A stretch of 64,000 nucleotides of DNA from NCBI RefSeq assembly GCF_004664715.2, contig NC_051071.1, forward strand, positions 33,630,030 to 33,694,029. The letters are read 5' to 3'. Source of the stretch: Peromyscus leucopus. Its lineage: Eukaryota > Chordata > Mammalia > Rodentia > Cricetidae. Of the stretch, positions 11,131 through 21,585 are shown piece by piece; position 1 is the stretch's first letter, and every line of letters begins with the position of its first letter. The position numbers and the translations under genes were made by a program. The notes under the pieces were generated by a model. The model searched no databases. It was not told where the DNA came from and was given only the letters and a program-made list of their open reading frames with translations.

Positions 11131-11295
11131 GAGCCGGGCGTTGGTGGCGCATTCCTTTAATCCCAGCACTCGGGAGGCAGAGCCAGGCGGATCTCTATGA
11201 GTTTGAGGCCAGCCTGGGCTACCAAGTGAGCTCCTGGAAAGGCGCAAAGCTACACAGAGAAACCCTGTCTCGAAAAACAAACAAACAAAAAAAAA
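11131..11295 (+). mobile_element. B1 SINE with 14-bp target-site duplication
   Basis: 7SL-derived B1 from 'gagccgggcgttggtggcgc' to an A-rich tail with CAAA units. The Pol III B box is 'gtttgaggc' at 11201-11209, one change from the consensus seen in the next copy. Flanks repeat 'aagaaatgaatctg' at 11117-11130 and 11296-11309, a perfect duplication that marks retroposition into the L1M 3'UTR. Confidence 0.95.
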
Positions 11296-11919
11296 AAGAA
11301 ATGAATCTGAAAAGCTACATGGGGAGTGATGCCATATATATATGGCTATTGTACTATGAGGACAATAAAACAAAACGTGATTGCCAAGGGTTGCATGGGG
11401 GAAAAAAGGATGAATACGTAGAGTGCAGAGATGTTTTGCAATGAAGTTTTCTTTGTCACTAGAGTGGTGGACAGACCATTACACATTTTCTCCAACCCAT
11501 AGATGTGCACCCAAAACTTCGCTCTAATATTAACTGTGAATATTAGGTGACAATATGTCTGTGTATGTTCACAGATGGTAACAAATGCACTACTCTGGTA
11601 GAGAGGGGGTGGTAGTAGGGGAGGAGTGTGTGGGGGTAGATGTGGGTGCAAGAGATTTGGGAGGAATCTTTGTATTTGCCTTCCAATTTTGCAGTGAATT
11701 GTTAATTTAAAAAACTGACATATAAATTCAACCTAAAACACAATGACTATTTAAATGAAAACCAACACCCCCTTCCCTGTGAGCACCACACTAATCAACT
11801 GAAGCCAAATGCAAGAGGACATCACCTGACAAACATACTGGTACCCCCTGGGTACCATCAGAAATGCCACCACGTTGCAAACCCTGCTGTAACCCTCTGA
11901 ATAAGAAACTCAAGGGTCA

Positions 11920-12092
11920 GCCGGGCGGTGGTGGCGCACGCCTTTAATCCCAGCACTCGGGAGGCAGAGCCAGGCGGATCTCTGTGAGTTCGAGGCCAGC
12001 CTGGGCTACCAAGTGAGTTCCAGGAGAGGCGCAAAGCTACACAGAGAAACCCTGTCTCGAAAAACCAAAAAAAAAAAAAAAAAAAAAAAAAA
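11920..12092 (+). mobile_element. Young B1 SINE with long A tail and 17-bp TSD
   Basis: Full-length B1 starting 'gccgggcggtggtggcgcac' with an intact B box 'gttcgaggc' (11988-11996) and a tail of about 28 uninterrupted A from 12067. The flanks 'aagaaactcaagggtca' at 11903-11919 and 12093-12109 match perfectly. Tail purity and perfect duplication suggest the most recent insertion in the window. Confidence 0.97.
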
Positions 12093-12312
12093 AAGAAACT
12101 CAAGGGTCAAGGACCAGGAATCTGTGTTTCAGCAGCCCTTCCCGGCTATTGTGACTCATGCTTACAATATTGAGACCCAGCACTGATGAAGGAGAAGAGA
12201 AGAGTGTGGGTGGATGGATAAGAAGGTGTTCAGAGACTTCAAAAAATCCTTTTCCCTTTCAAACACCCTGTCAAATCCAAGCCTGTCTATACTCTGTCCA
12301 CTGCTTTACGTG

Positions 12313-12506
12313 TTAGACCAGCAATTCTCAATCTGTGGATCACGACCCCTCTGGGGTTGCAAAGCAGATAGTCAGTCACAGTTCAAAACAGTAGCAGAAT
12401 TACAGTTGTGAAGTAGCAACGAAATAATTTTATGGTTAGGGGGTCACCACAACATGAGGAACTGTATTAAAGGGTCACAGCATTAGGAAGGGTGAGAACC
12501 ACTGCG
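12313..12506 (+). mobile_element. URR1 hAT-Charlie non-autonomous DNA transposon
   Basis: Starts 'cagcaattctcaatctgtgg' and ends 'agggtgagaaccactgc', which are the imperfect terminal inverted repeats of URR1. Inside are 'tcacgacccctctggggttg', 'aattacagttgtgaagtagc' and 'gggggtcaccacaacatgag'. Non-coding; mobilised in the past by a hAT transposase not present here. Confidence 0.85.
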
Positions 12507-12579
12507 TTAGAGGATCTGGGAGTACTGGTTTTGCAGAGAGAGGACCTAGGACGTTCCTTCTGCCCTGCAGACCCACCTC

Positions 12580-12770
12580 CGGCAGGACCTTTCACTGCCT
12601 TTGCACAACTTTAACCCGCAGCCACTTGCTTTACTGCAGTCACCTGCTCACGTGTCCTTTCCAGGCCACTGGACCCTGAGCCTCTCAAGGACAGAGATAA
12701 TGCCTTTGCTGTTCCAGCATCCAGCAAGGCTCTGACAGTTAAACAAAAGGTCAATAAATATGAATGAGGT
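12580..12770 (+). repeat. L2 LINE 3' end
   Basis: Contains 'ctttcactgcctttgcacaa', 'tctcaaggacagagataatg' and 'aggtcaataaatatgaatga', the order of the L2 3' region and tail. Old and diverged. Confidence 0.6.
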
Positions 12771-12879
12771 TTAAGTGAGTGGAGATGAGTACAGTCACAT
12801 GACACAACGGTTATAGTCATCAGAATTTATTAGCCGGCATCACCTTCTCAGAGAAGAGCCCATTAATGATGATAAGCAT

Positions 12880-13060
12880 TCACCCATCCCCCACTGAAAT
12901 CTCCCAACCACCCTGATGTATTATTGGTACTTTTTTACTTATTTTACTTTAACAGCAAGGAATACTTTACCCAAAAATGTTTTAACAGGAATCAAGATTG
13001 CCACCATAGGAGGAAGAGATGGAACCCAGATTTTTCAGCAGAGCTGAGCTAGTGGAAAAA
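12880..13060 (-). repeat. MIR-like remnant, antisense
   Basis: Shows 'caaccaccctgatgtattat', 'ttactttaacagcaaggaa' and 'ggaacccagatttttcagca', a plausible antisense MIR core. Support is moderate because of divergence. Confidence 0.4.
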
Positions 13061-13195
13061 TACCAGCGGATGTCAGAAAGGGATTGACCAATGCATTAGG
13101 CCATCTGTCGACTGATGACTGCTTATCCTGTCCTCCTACACAGACCATAGCAGGGAATCTTGCTCCTTATTCTGTTCTTTCACTACCCATAAATC

Positions 13196-13334
13196 TTTTT
13201 TGAGACAGGGTCTCGCTACATAGCCCTGGCTGTCCTGGAACTCACTATGTAAACCAAGCTGGCCTTGAACACATACATATCCACTTGCTCAGCCTCCTGA
13301 GTGCTGGGATTAAAGTATACAACCACACCTAGTA
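13196..13334 (-). mobile_element. B1 SINE, antisense, older copy
   Basis: Reads 'tttttgagacagggtctcgc', 'ggctgtcctggaactcacta', 'ctcctgagtgctgggattaa', then 'accacaccta' at the 5' end of the element. It lacks the 'gcgcaaagctacac' variant of the clean B1 copies and is more diverged, so it belongs to an older subfamily. Confidence 0.9.
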
Positions 13335-13429
13335 TCACTACCTTTAAATCTTACTTAATTGTTTTGATAACCCACCAAGTCCACTTTGCATTGCCTGTAT
13401 ATTAATGGGTGTGAGCTTTTCTATAAAAA

Positions 13430-13570
13430 GAGAAGAGAAAGCTGTAGGGAGGCAGATAGGAAGTAGACCTAAGAGGAGCTGGGGTGGGGGGAGTGGAATT
13501 GAGATTAAATATGATCAAAATACATTATATGAAATTCTCAAAGAATTTATAAACATATTTCTATAGACAG
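13430..13570 (+). mobile_element. Rodent L1 3' end fragment
   Basis: A G-rich run ('ggggtggggggagtggaatt') followed by 'atatgatcaaaatacattat' and 'aattctcaaagaatttataa' matches the 3' end of Lx-type rodent L1. Short, with no coding part. Confidence 0.5.
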
Positions 13571-13639
13571 CTATAAATAAAAGTTTAAAATTTAAATAAA
13601 TTTATTTGTAAATGACAATTAAAACCTTCTAAAATGCAA

Positions 13640-13910
13640 CCTAGTTGATAGGTTTTTCCCATTTTTTGTACACTTTTGATTGAAAGCATTTTCTTTTCAT
13701 AAAACATAGTCTACATGGTTTCTCTTTAGCCAACTTCTCCCAGACCCTTCCCAGCTTCCCAACTCACCCAACTCCACATCCTTTCTTGTCTTTCCTCTTT
13801 AGAAAACAATCAAATAGACAAACAAGCCAAAACAACCAAAAAAAAGTAGAATTAAAAAAAGAAAAGAAAACACACACACAAACAAACCCCACGAAAACAC
13901 AAAATCAAAT
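13640..13910 (-). mobile_element. Rodent L1 (Lx-like) fragment, antisense
   Basis: 'agccaacttctcccagaccc', 'cacccaactccacatccttt' and 'tctttagaaaacaatcaaat' are a familiar antisense rodent L1 string. It is followed by an A-rich stretch with CA and AAAC units (13850-13900). Confidence 0.45.
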
Positions 13911-14274
13911 GAATGGAAACAATGCAAGTGTCCATCAACTGGTGAATGAAGCCATGCCCAGTGAACAGCAGAGACAGGGGCTGAAGTCAAAGGTCTACAG
14001 AGTCTGCAGTCCACTGGGATGCCCTGCTGTGTGTATGGGAAGTGTCTGATTCTAGTTGTCGCTAGGCAGCTGCTCTTGGACAAGTTTTCTCTCAGTCTCA
14101 ACAATGTTATTTGCTATTTGAGCTTGTCTGACTATACCAATGGTTTTACTATATGGCTCCAAATTTCTGGGAGCTATTGATTTCTTAAAAGAAATCAATC
14201 AATAAATTCATCTATACAGCCAGCACTACATAAAGATTATTTTTAAATGTACATAGAGAATGTTTGGAACCATG

Positions 14275-14645
14275 CATTTCTCAGCAAATTTTCACTGAGT
14301 GTCCACTGTAAGCCAGACTCTCTGCTAAGAGCTTGATGTACTGTGAGAGTAACCCTGTCACTATGCCTCCCTCTAAGGGTTCACATGGAGAGCAGGAGAA
14401 AGTGTGAACACAGGTAAATGCAGAACCAAAGTTACTCCAAGTGCTATGAAGAAAGCCATGTCCCTGTTCCTACACATCCACCCGTGTGGGGGACAGTAAG
14501 GTACATGGAAGCTACTTAGTTAGATTGATGGTCAGGGAAGGTGTCTTTGAATTAGGATAATTAAACCAAGACTTGAGAGATGAAAAATAGCCAGCCAGCT
14601 GTGTAGGAAAAAATGCTCTCAGCATGAGAAAAATGCCTTGAAGCT
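14275..14645 (+). repeat. Ancient mammalian repeat (L2/L3/MIR-type tail)
   Basis: 'tttcactgagtgtccactgt', 'aagccagactctctgctaag', 'ggtcagggaaggtgtctttg' and 'accaagacttgagagatgaa' follow in the order of a common ancient interspersed repeat found across mammals. I am sure of the type, not of the family name. Confidence 0.55.
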
Positions 14646-14650
14646 ATTGA

Positions 14651-15149
14651 ATTTAAGCAAGTTTATTTTTCCTAAACACTAAAAATAAAACTTGTATTAT
14701 TTGAAGGCCAAGGATAATTTTTTAAGATAGCAAAGAGCCTGTACATATATTTTAGTGGGGAGCAATGCTAGTTCCTATAAAAACCAAGCTCCCAAATCAC
14801 AATGACCTACTCCTGAGTCTATTTATTGCCTCCATCATAGCCCATTGTGAATGGACAGGATGTATCTGCTCCACATAGTCATCCAGGATCCTGGATCCTT
14901 CCACATGCATCTCCCTCACAGTTTGAGACCTATCCGGATCTAAGCCCTTTGGGGCAGAAGTGGCAGGCTTCTCTTCAGTTCATTTTCAGCTGCCAAGAAA
15001 TGGCCATTCAGCCACACTTAACCAAAAGACCAAGAACATTTAGCCAAGCACACTAGAGAAATACCTAATCCAAGAGCTAGTACCACAAGTACTCACTACC
15101 TCAGATGCATATGACAAGTTACAACATATGAGAAATAGTCAACAAAATA
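14651..15149. other. Unassigned stretch, no gene seen
   Basis: A 69-codon frame at 14847-15056 has no recognisable features. Nothing else identified. Confidence 0.4.
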
Positions 15150-15656
15150 AGAAGCCAGGAAGATGTATACAATGATAGAAGTAGCTAAGATTTTGTCATT
15201 TATCAGATTAAGAAATTTCAAAAATACTAGAAATGGAGAATGTCCAACAGCTAAATGCCCCCTTGTACAGAACAGCTCTAAAAGACAGCTGTGCATGCAT
15301 TCACTAAATATTATATAACTGTTCAAAAGAATTATCTATTCACTCTGCCATAGGGATGTGGTTGAGATAAATTGGTAGTGGGTAAGAAAAGGAAAACAAG
15401 TAATGGAGCGTTATGTGTGAACCCAGACTCAACTTAAGATCATGTACATGTGATGTAAATTCACAAGAAGATGTTCTCCAGAATGTTCAGCAGAGCCTTC
15501 TTCTTGACAGGGAAACTAGAGAGGAAGATCAGGGAAGAAATATACAAAAGAAAGGAGATTCTATTCTTCATGCTGTCTATAAGGTTGTATGATTGCTTGG
15601 TGTGGATTCTGTTTTTATGTGAGTAACTATGGTATTTGGAGTTACAGGGAAAGCAT
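15150..15656 (+). mobile_element. Ancient L1M 3'UTR fragment
   Basis: Sense L1M 3'UTR landmarks: 'gtccaacagctaaatgcccc', 'ctaaatattatataactgtt', then 'gtgatgtaaattcacaagaa'. It ends at the polypurine tract, where an A-rich L1 tail may have seeded the repeat. Confidence 0.5.
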
Positions 15657-16042
15657 GAAAGGACAGAAGGAAAGAGAAAAGGAAGGAAGGAAAGAAGGAA
15701 GGAAGGGGAAGGGAAGGGAAGGAGGGAGAGAGGGAAGGAGGAAGAGAGGAAGGAAGGGAGAGAGGGAAGAAGGAGGGAGGGAAGGGAAGGAGGGAGAGAG
15801 GGAAGGAGGAAGAGAGGAAGGAAGGGAGAGAGGGAAGAAGGAGGGAGAAAGGGAAGGGAGGGAGGGAGGAAGGGAGGAAGGAAGGAAAGAAGGAAGGGAG
15901 AGAGGGAAGAAGGAGGGAGAAAGGGAAGGGAGGGAGGGAGGGAGGAAGGGAGAAAGGAAGGAAAGAAGGAAGGAAGGAAGGAAGGAAGGAAGGAAGGAAG
16001 GAAGGAAGGAAAGAAGGAGAAAAGAAAATGAAAGGAAAGCCA
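15657..16042 (+). repeat. Polypurine tract of about 390 bp (GGAA/GGGA) with nested repeats
   Basis: Almost every base from 15657 to 16042 on the + strand is A or G. Besides GGAA units there is higher-order order: a unit of 68 bp starting 'gaagggaaggagggagagag' is at 15713-15780 and again from 15781, and a unit of about 72 bp starting 'gaagggagagagggaagaag' is at 15821 and 15893. Open frames of 130-213 codons on both strands here are composition artefacts. Confidence 0.97.
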
Positions 16043-16049
16043 AGAATTG

Positions 16050-16330
16050 AATCCCACTGGTAGAAGTATAAATTGAGTCAAGCTTCCTGGAGGGAAATCC
16101 ATGCATCAAAGCTTGTGTTTACCACCTCTAGGATTGTACTTGGAGGAAACATGCACGCCTATACAAGCCTGTCCTTGAGGAATAAGATACTGGCATCATC
16201 CACTCTGTAGACCACTATGTAACTGTCCAAGGGAGTTTTCTGCTCATCCTGTCATGGAAGATGTCTGTGATCTATTGTCAAATGCAAAAGGAAAGTATAT
16301 TGTAGGTAACGTTGCTTATAATGGCAATGG
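16050..16330 (+). mobile_element. Ancient L1M 3'-region fragment
   Basis: 'ccactggtagaagtataaat', 'ttcctggagggaaatccatg' and 'ctctaggattgtacttggag' follow the sense order of an old L1 (L1MD/ME type) 3' region. It lies just beyond the polypurine tract, in the same orientation as 15150-15656 but from an earlier part of the consensus, so the two are not simply one split copy. Confidence 0.55.
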
Positions 16331-16813
16331 CAGCAACTACAGGCTTCAACAATCAGCAACAGAATCAAATACTAGTCAAGTATTGTGTGATGCTACAAAG
16401 TTCCTAGTGATCTATACTCTCTCCATAAATTAGGCAAGGATTAAATTAAAATGCCATTTTTATTTAATTCAAGCTGATAGAAACTATAACCCTAAGACAT
16501 ACAATAGAAAATATGTAAATATGTATGCATATATATTTATACACATATGTATACATGTGTATAGTTATCTAACTTGATACATGCATATGCAAAGCTAAGC
16601 TTCCTGTGTTCTATTATGACCTATGCAAGACTACTTCAAGAAAATGGAGCAGAGAGCATAGAGTCACAGCCACTTCAACTAAAACTAGCCTCCTTGAAGA
16701 CCATATCTCTAAATATCTTCAAGTACTTTGCTATAACGGGCCTTCTTCCAGTTCTTCTTGCTACTTAAAAAAGAAATGCATCTTTATTAAATTATAATAA
16801 GATACATAAAAAC
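16331..16813. other. Unassigned stretch with AT-rich segment
   Basis: An AT-rich part at about 16498-16570 carries alternating 'catatatatttatacacata' and 'catatgtatacatgtg'. No gene seen. Confidence 0.45.
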
Positions 16814-16888
16814 GAGCTAGAGAGCTGTAGAGATGGCTCAGCAGTGAAGACCACATACTGCTCTTCTAGAGGACCCAAGTTGGGTTCC

Positions 16889-16944
<56 letters not shown>

Positions 16945-17070
16945 TAGCTCATAACTTCTGTAACTCCAGCGCCACTCCAGCTCTAGGGAGATCTGATGCC
17001 CTCTTCTGGTCTCCTTGGGCACTGCAGTCCCATGCACATATCCACACACAGACACACATAATGTTTTTAG
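16814..17070 (+). mobile_element. B3-type SINE expanded by an internal (CA)n
   Basis: tRNA-like head 'gtagagatggctcagcagtg', then 'cttctagaggacccaagttg', then a 50-bp CA array exactly where 'cccagcaccca' normally sits, then 'taactccagcgccactccag' and 'tgatgccctcttctggtctc'. The array grew inside the SINE body, not in its tail. Confidence 0.9.
16891..16940 (+). repeat. (AC)25 microsatellite inside a SINE
   Basis: Uninterrupted dinucleotide run between the two halves of the B3 SINE. Confidence 0.97.
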
Positions 17071-18961
17071 GTTAAAATTATTTTTAAATTAGAAATGTTT
17101 TTTTTGCTAAGAAAATTCATACCTCTCTAACATGGAGGGTCAAAGGAGAAATTCCAAAAAGACTCAAAAAAGGACTTAATTTTAGACTAAAGCAAATTGG
17201 CAAATGGCTCAAGAACAAGCTGATTACACCACTCCAGACCAGACTTAGGTTCAGTGACCCATGTATACTAAACCGGTGGATGATATCTTTAAAAATTATG
17301 TTTTTCTACTTTTTATTGTTTCTTTTCCTTCTTTCTTTCACCTTTTACTTTTTTTCTTGCTTTTCTATCTAGATAGGACTTTTATAATAAAGTAAACAAA
17401 ATAAATAGAGAGCTGTTTCTCAAACAATAAAAGAGGACTCCAAGATCCATTCCAACCATGACACCTTTTTTGATGAATCCATAAAGCAAGCCCCACCTAG
17501 TATGTTCTGTATGTTACAGTTCAAAGGCAATCTTATCTGAGCATGCCTTCACTGCAAGAACCTAGCAGTGAGTACCACAGGGTGGTGAGTGCCCTGTCCC
17601 ATTGCAACCAGAGTGCTGGCTTGGTGACCAACCCTGGGGAGTGCTAACTTTACCCAAAGAATCCATTTAGTTGACAGCATGCTGACTTGTACAGCTTGTA
17701 CTAGGAGTCTGGGAGTCATTATACACCCCTCATTAGCATTGAAAAACCATCTGTTGGTCATTAGAAAGCAAACATTACATATAATACATTAGGCTCTAAA
17801 AACAATTTAATTAACATCAAGTTGTAGTCAAAATCCTCCATATACAGGGAATTGCAAGATAAGAAGTAACTTTTCTTTCCCTTTTATTTATTGAGCAAAT
17901 GGGGAGTTATGTCAGGCCACAGTCCAGCAGACTCTGGACAATGCCTAGCTAAGATTCAGTTAGCTCAATTCAGCAGTCATTGACAAGTGGTCATTCCTTA
18001 GAATCCTGTGGTCAATGTTTGCAACTTTGACTCTTTGTGAATGAAATGATGTTCCTTCCCAGATACTCTAAACATAGCACAATGGAGACAAACTTACAGT
18101 CCCCCTGGCTGGAAGAGGATGGCTTTCCACTCTAGGATTTGAGGTATCACCTTTGAAAGAAGTCTAAATTAGGAAAGGGGAGAAAAGACAACCTGTGTCC
18201 TGCTCTGCCAGCTTCTATGTGCAGGATAATGGACAAGCTCACTCAGCTTCTCATTCTTTCCTATTCTCTGTTGAACTGGGAGTCTTACCTGGGGCTTTGA
18301 GTATTCCACCTGACAAAAATCACTAGCCCATATTATGCTTACTAGTGATCCAATTTAGAACTGTAGAATCATAATCACCAGGGCTCCAGGTGGTTTCCAC
18401 AAGGCAGCATTTCTATGTGTAAGGACCATTCTTCCAAGGAAACAGTCCATACTCCAGCTGTCTTGACGGCACAATCCAAGGGCATTCCCCAGCAACCATT
18501 TCTCCAAAGTACTCTATACAACATACCCCTTGGTCATGTGTACCAGTGATGTCTTTCAGGGATTAAGATAAATATCAGGCTAGACTCAAGAATCCCTACC
18601 TCAAGCTTCCTGCCTCAACCCTCACACAAAGGTGTTTAATTGGATGAATTTGTCTTTTTCCTGTCTTAGTTCTAAGACACAAACCATGCACCCCTCTTAA
18701 GAAGTTTTACTCCCTTCTCTGTTCTTCTTGAGGGTCTTTCTGGTGCCTACTTTTTGCTCACAATTCTGTTAATATAGGGAACACAGAGGCTGGGGGCACT
18801 ACTATTTTCCCTGGGATCTCAGAGGAAAGCAACAGAGAGAACTAAAATCCAGTGCAATGAATGCTGGGAAATAAAATATGCTCACAGTCCTCACCACACA
18901 AACAGTAGTCCTAACTCAAGCAGTTTCACCTCCAAGCTTGACAAAAGGGCAAAATGTCTTG
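17071..18961. other. Unassigned stretch of 1.9 kb, no gene seen
   Basis: Mixed composition with no long frame and no repeat named with confidence. A weak MIR-like phrase lies near 18215-18285. A pyrimidine-rich part lies at 17305-17370. Some of this may be single-copy. Confidence 0.4.
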
Positions 18962-19035
18962 GGTAGAGAATGCAGCTCAGTGGAACACTGCTTGTCAGTT
19001 ACACAGAGGCCTCTGGGTTCAGCCCTAGCACCACT
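18962..19035 (+). mobile_element. ID-type SINE remnant
   Basis: 'agagaatgcagctcagtgga' and 'ctgggttcagccctagcacc' follow the tRNA-Ala-derived ID element head with its Pol III A and B box regions, diverged. Confidence 0.6.
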
Positions 19036-19564
19036 AAACAAAGTAGTCCACATTGTCATAATGTCCTAGGTAACACAGGTGTAAATTCAAGTCTGAGGAA
19101 TGCTGCCACTGAAGACTGAAGCAGAATAGACAGCCATCCTGGTTTGTGTGGGAGTGGAAGTGTCCTGGCATAGTAGACCCATAGAGACAGAAGTTGGATA
19201 GTCCTTGGCATTTTAGAATGGCCAGGCACCCTACACAAGATGCACACTGACCTAAATAACCATGGAGGAGTTGGGCAGATTCAAGGAGGCTGATGAGGGA
19301 GGGTGGTGCAAGGTACACATGTTCCCAGAGATAGCTAAGCATGGCACTTTAATGGTTGTTAGGAGTGGGAACAAATGATATGCCCCAAAAACCTCCCACC
19401 CACAACCTCTACAAGCAGAAAGTATTGTTCCAGTTGTTAATTTGCACACTCTAAGCTTTCTTGTGCACACATCTCAAAATGGTATGCAGCTAAAAAGAAA
19501 AATAGTTGAAAAACCTCTGTTCCAGAGGGGAAAGTTAGGCTTCCTAGTGAGAAAAATCTCATGT
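19036..19564. other. Unassigned stretch, no gene seen
   Basis: Overlapping reverse frames of 63, 72 and 102 codons at 19034-19470 show no recognisable domain. No repeat named. Confidence 0.35.
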
Positions 19565-19650
19565 AAATCCTGACAAGTTTACTAACTGTATGATCATGAG
19601 CAGATCACATAAATTCTCTGAGCTTTAATTTTGTCTATAAAATCTGGGTC
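19565..19650 (+). repeat. MIR SINE remnant
   Basis: 'tttactaactgtatgatcat', 'gagcagatcacataaattct' and 'ctgagctttaattttgtcta' follow the MIR core in sense orientation. Confidence 0.65.
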
Positions 19651-19674
19651 ATGGTCAAGGTCCCTGAGACTAAC

Positions 19675-20140
19675 CACAAGTCTAATGATTCACTAGAAGA
19701 ACTCAGAAATCAGAAAAGTTGTTATACTTTGGTGATGGACTCTTAAAGCAAAAAGAGACATAAAAAATTGTCGAGGAAAAAGATGCCCCAGGTTGTTCTC
19801 TCCTCCACATAAGGCAAGAACAGAATTCCAGTTTTCCCTCTCACTGGAGTCATACAGACCTCATATGACTCCAGAAACTACATCTGGTGACACATACAAA
19901 GCATACAAACTGGAGAAGCTCACAGGAGCCCTGGTGTCTGGGGCTTTTAGTGGGAGTCAGCCATGTAGGCAAAATCCTCACATGACTAACCTTACTCAGT
20001 CTTTAGCATCTCCAGCAGCCAAGCCAGTACAGACAAGGTCAGAAGAAGACACCACCTTAAATGAATGTGTTGGGCAAGAGTTATCCAAAGGATCTGGTAT
20101 GAATGAGGCAGGTACAAGTTATCTCAAAAACCGGTCCTGG
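19675..20140 (-). mobile_element. Ancient mammalian LTR, antisense, family unnamed
   Basis: 'gattcactagaagaactcag', 'agttgttatactttggtgat', 'cactggagtcatacagacct' and 'ggggcttttagtgggagtca' with 'gccatgtaggcaaaatcctc' follow in the order of an old mammalian LTR in antisense. It accounts for the 119-codon frame at 19793-20152, which should not be read as a gene. Confidence 0.5.
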
Positions 20141-20485
20141 ACTAGTCTTTGAATGCACCAAGTCTGCTGAATTTGCCTGTTACTAATTGTCTTTACATTG
20201 CCAAAGTAGTCTGGCATATACCAAGTGATGAGTGCCAGGAAGGTTTTACAGATCTTTCCTTTTTACAGCTCCTATATTTTCCTTCCCTTTGAGCCCATCC
20301 ACATCTTCCATGTTGGTAACTTGTCTGTTTAGAGCTCTTCTTCCAAGACTTTTCCCATGGTATGATATCACAGCAGTGCTCTTTCTTATTCCTTCTGGAG
20401 CTGCTCATAGGTACAACAACAACAACAACAAAAAAAAAACCACTAAACTGAAACAAAATGTTTTTGTGAACTCAAGCAAGTAGAA

Positions 20486-20489
<4 letters not shown>
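20141..20489. other. Unassigned stretch with short (AAC)n
   Basis: A short AAC array with a poly-A end lies at 20412-20440. No gene seen. Confidence 0.4.

Positions 20490-20534
<45 letters not shown>
20490..20534 (+). repeat. (AC)n microsatellite
   Basis: About 22 uninterrupted dinucleotides. Confidence 0.97.
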
Positions 20535-20537
<3 letters not shown>

Positions 20538-20607
20538 TGCACTGAGTTACATCATCTCAAATCACCCTACCCTATGGGTTGTTGGAATGAGAAATGTCTC
20601 TTATAGG

Positions 20608-20930
20608 TTTCCATATCTGAACACTTGATGCCACTGGTGGAGGTTGTTTGGGAAGGCTATGGGGTAATGCAGAATTGCTGGAGGAAGCTCACCACTGTGG
20701 TGTCTTGAAGAGTTCAGAGTCACCTCTTTTCCAGTCTTGTCCCTCTCTGCTTCATTTTCCTGTGGTTGAAGATGTGATCTCTCAGCTTCCTGCCATGACC
20801 ACCTGCTGCCATGCCTCCCTGTTCTGATGAACATTTATCCTTCTGGAACCTTAAATCCAAATAAACTCTTCCTTTTATTAGTTGCTTTTGGTCATGGTAT
20901 GTTATCACAGCCACAGAAGAGTAACTTCTG
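20608..20930 (+). mobile_element. MaLR LTR (ORR1/MT-like), sense
   Basis: From 'ttccatatctgaacacttga' through 'ggaggttgtttgggaaggct' and 'catttatccttctggaacct' to 'tggtcatggtatgttatcac' and 'agagtaacttctg'. An AATAAA lies at 20859-20864, about 70 bases before the 3' end, as in MaLR LTRs. No internal region is attached. Confidence 0.7.
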
Positions 20931-21585
20931 TATGCCCTGAACTAATGTCTAATGCTTTGGGTGGAAATCGTTCCACATGGTTTTCTATGTGTAAATTCAG
21001 ATGACAGATTGGTAGATTTTCTAAAATAGAGCAATTGTAAGCACCGTTTCATTAAAAGTGTTTAGTCCTGTTTTTTTTTTATCCAAACAAAGAAATTAAA
21101 ATGAAGTGACATTATTTCTTCAGTGTAACTGATGGTTTTAAGTCTGTCAATGTTAGGAATAAATAAGATTATCACTAGTGACATTAGGTGTTTCTAACCT
21201 ACAGGTTTTGGTTTTGCACAGTCTTGACTGACTCCCTTAAACAGGAGCCTTTAGTATTCTCACCCTTCCTCCCACCAAGCCTCCTACCACCTCCTGGCTT
21301 TTGTTACAGTGTCTGTCACTTTTATATTATAAAGACTCCTAGTATTTGCATTCTGCTCCATAAGAATAACTCACAGTTGTTTGTATTAGATCTGTACTCA
21401 AAGGGCTCCAATCCTCCCTTTCACCACATCCGTATTCTTTGATTCATCCTGTAAGTGACCGGATTTCATTCTCAAGTAACTTTTCCCCCAGAAGTAGGTA
21501 ACTATTTCACAAGTTGGGTGAGTTATACAAGAATATCTGTCTTGTTACCCTGTTTCTGGACAGCATCTTGGTTATATCTGACGTT
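20931..21585. other. Unassigned stretch, no gene seen
   Basis: An 84-codon frame at 21188-21442 has no recognisable feature. Nothing named. Confidence 0.35.

Larger units (their letters stand above)
9640..11730 (+). mobile_element. Ancient L1M LINE, ORF2 pieces and 3'UTR
   Basis: Sense L1M. An endonuclease-region relic lies near 9785 ('agaaactcactttaaatata'), late-ORF2 sequence near 10185 and 10240 ('ttggcatccaaaatatacaa'), 3'UTR landmarks near 10500-10720, and the 3' end near 11470-11700 ('ccaacccatagatgtgcacc', 'actctggtagagagggggtg'). A large part of ORF2 is missing between about 9960 and 10020. It was later interrupted by ORR1 (10731-10981) and B1 (11131-11295). Family resembles L1MD/L1ME. 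Confidence 0.8.

Noticed and set aside
13430..13910. Twin-priming inversion of a single rodent L1
   Set aside because: The sense 3' end lies left of the antisense piece, the opposite of the usual twin-priming order, and family assignment of both is only moderate.
15461..16109. Open frames of 131-213 codons on both strands, rich in Ser/Pro/Leu or Lys/Arg/Glu/Gly
   Set aside because: They lie in the polypurine tract, where stop codons are rare by composition on both strands. No domain or start context.
18962..19035. tRNA-Ala-like sequence as a functional tRNA gene
   Set aside because: Matches a diverged ID SINE; box sequences are mutated and no acceptor stem is evident.
19793..20152. 119-codon frame
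   Set aside because: It coincides with an ancient antisense LTR.
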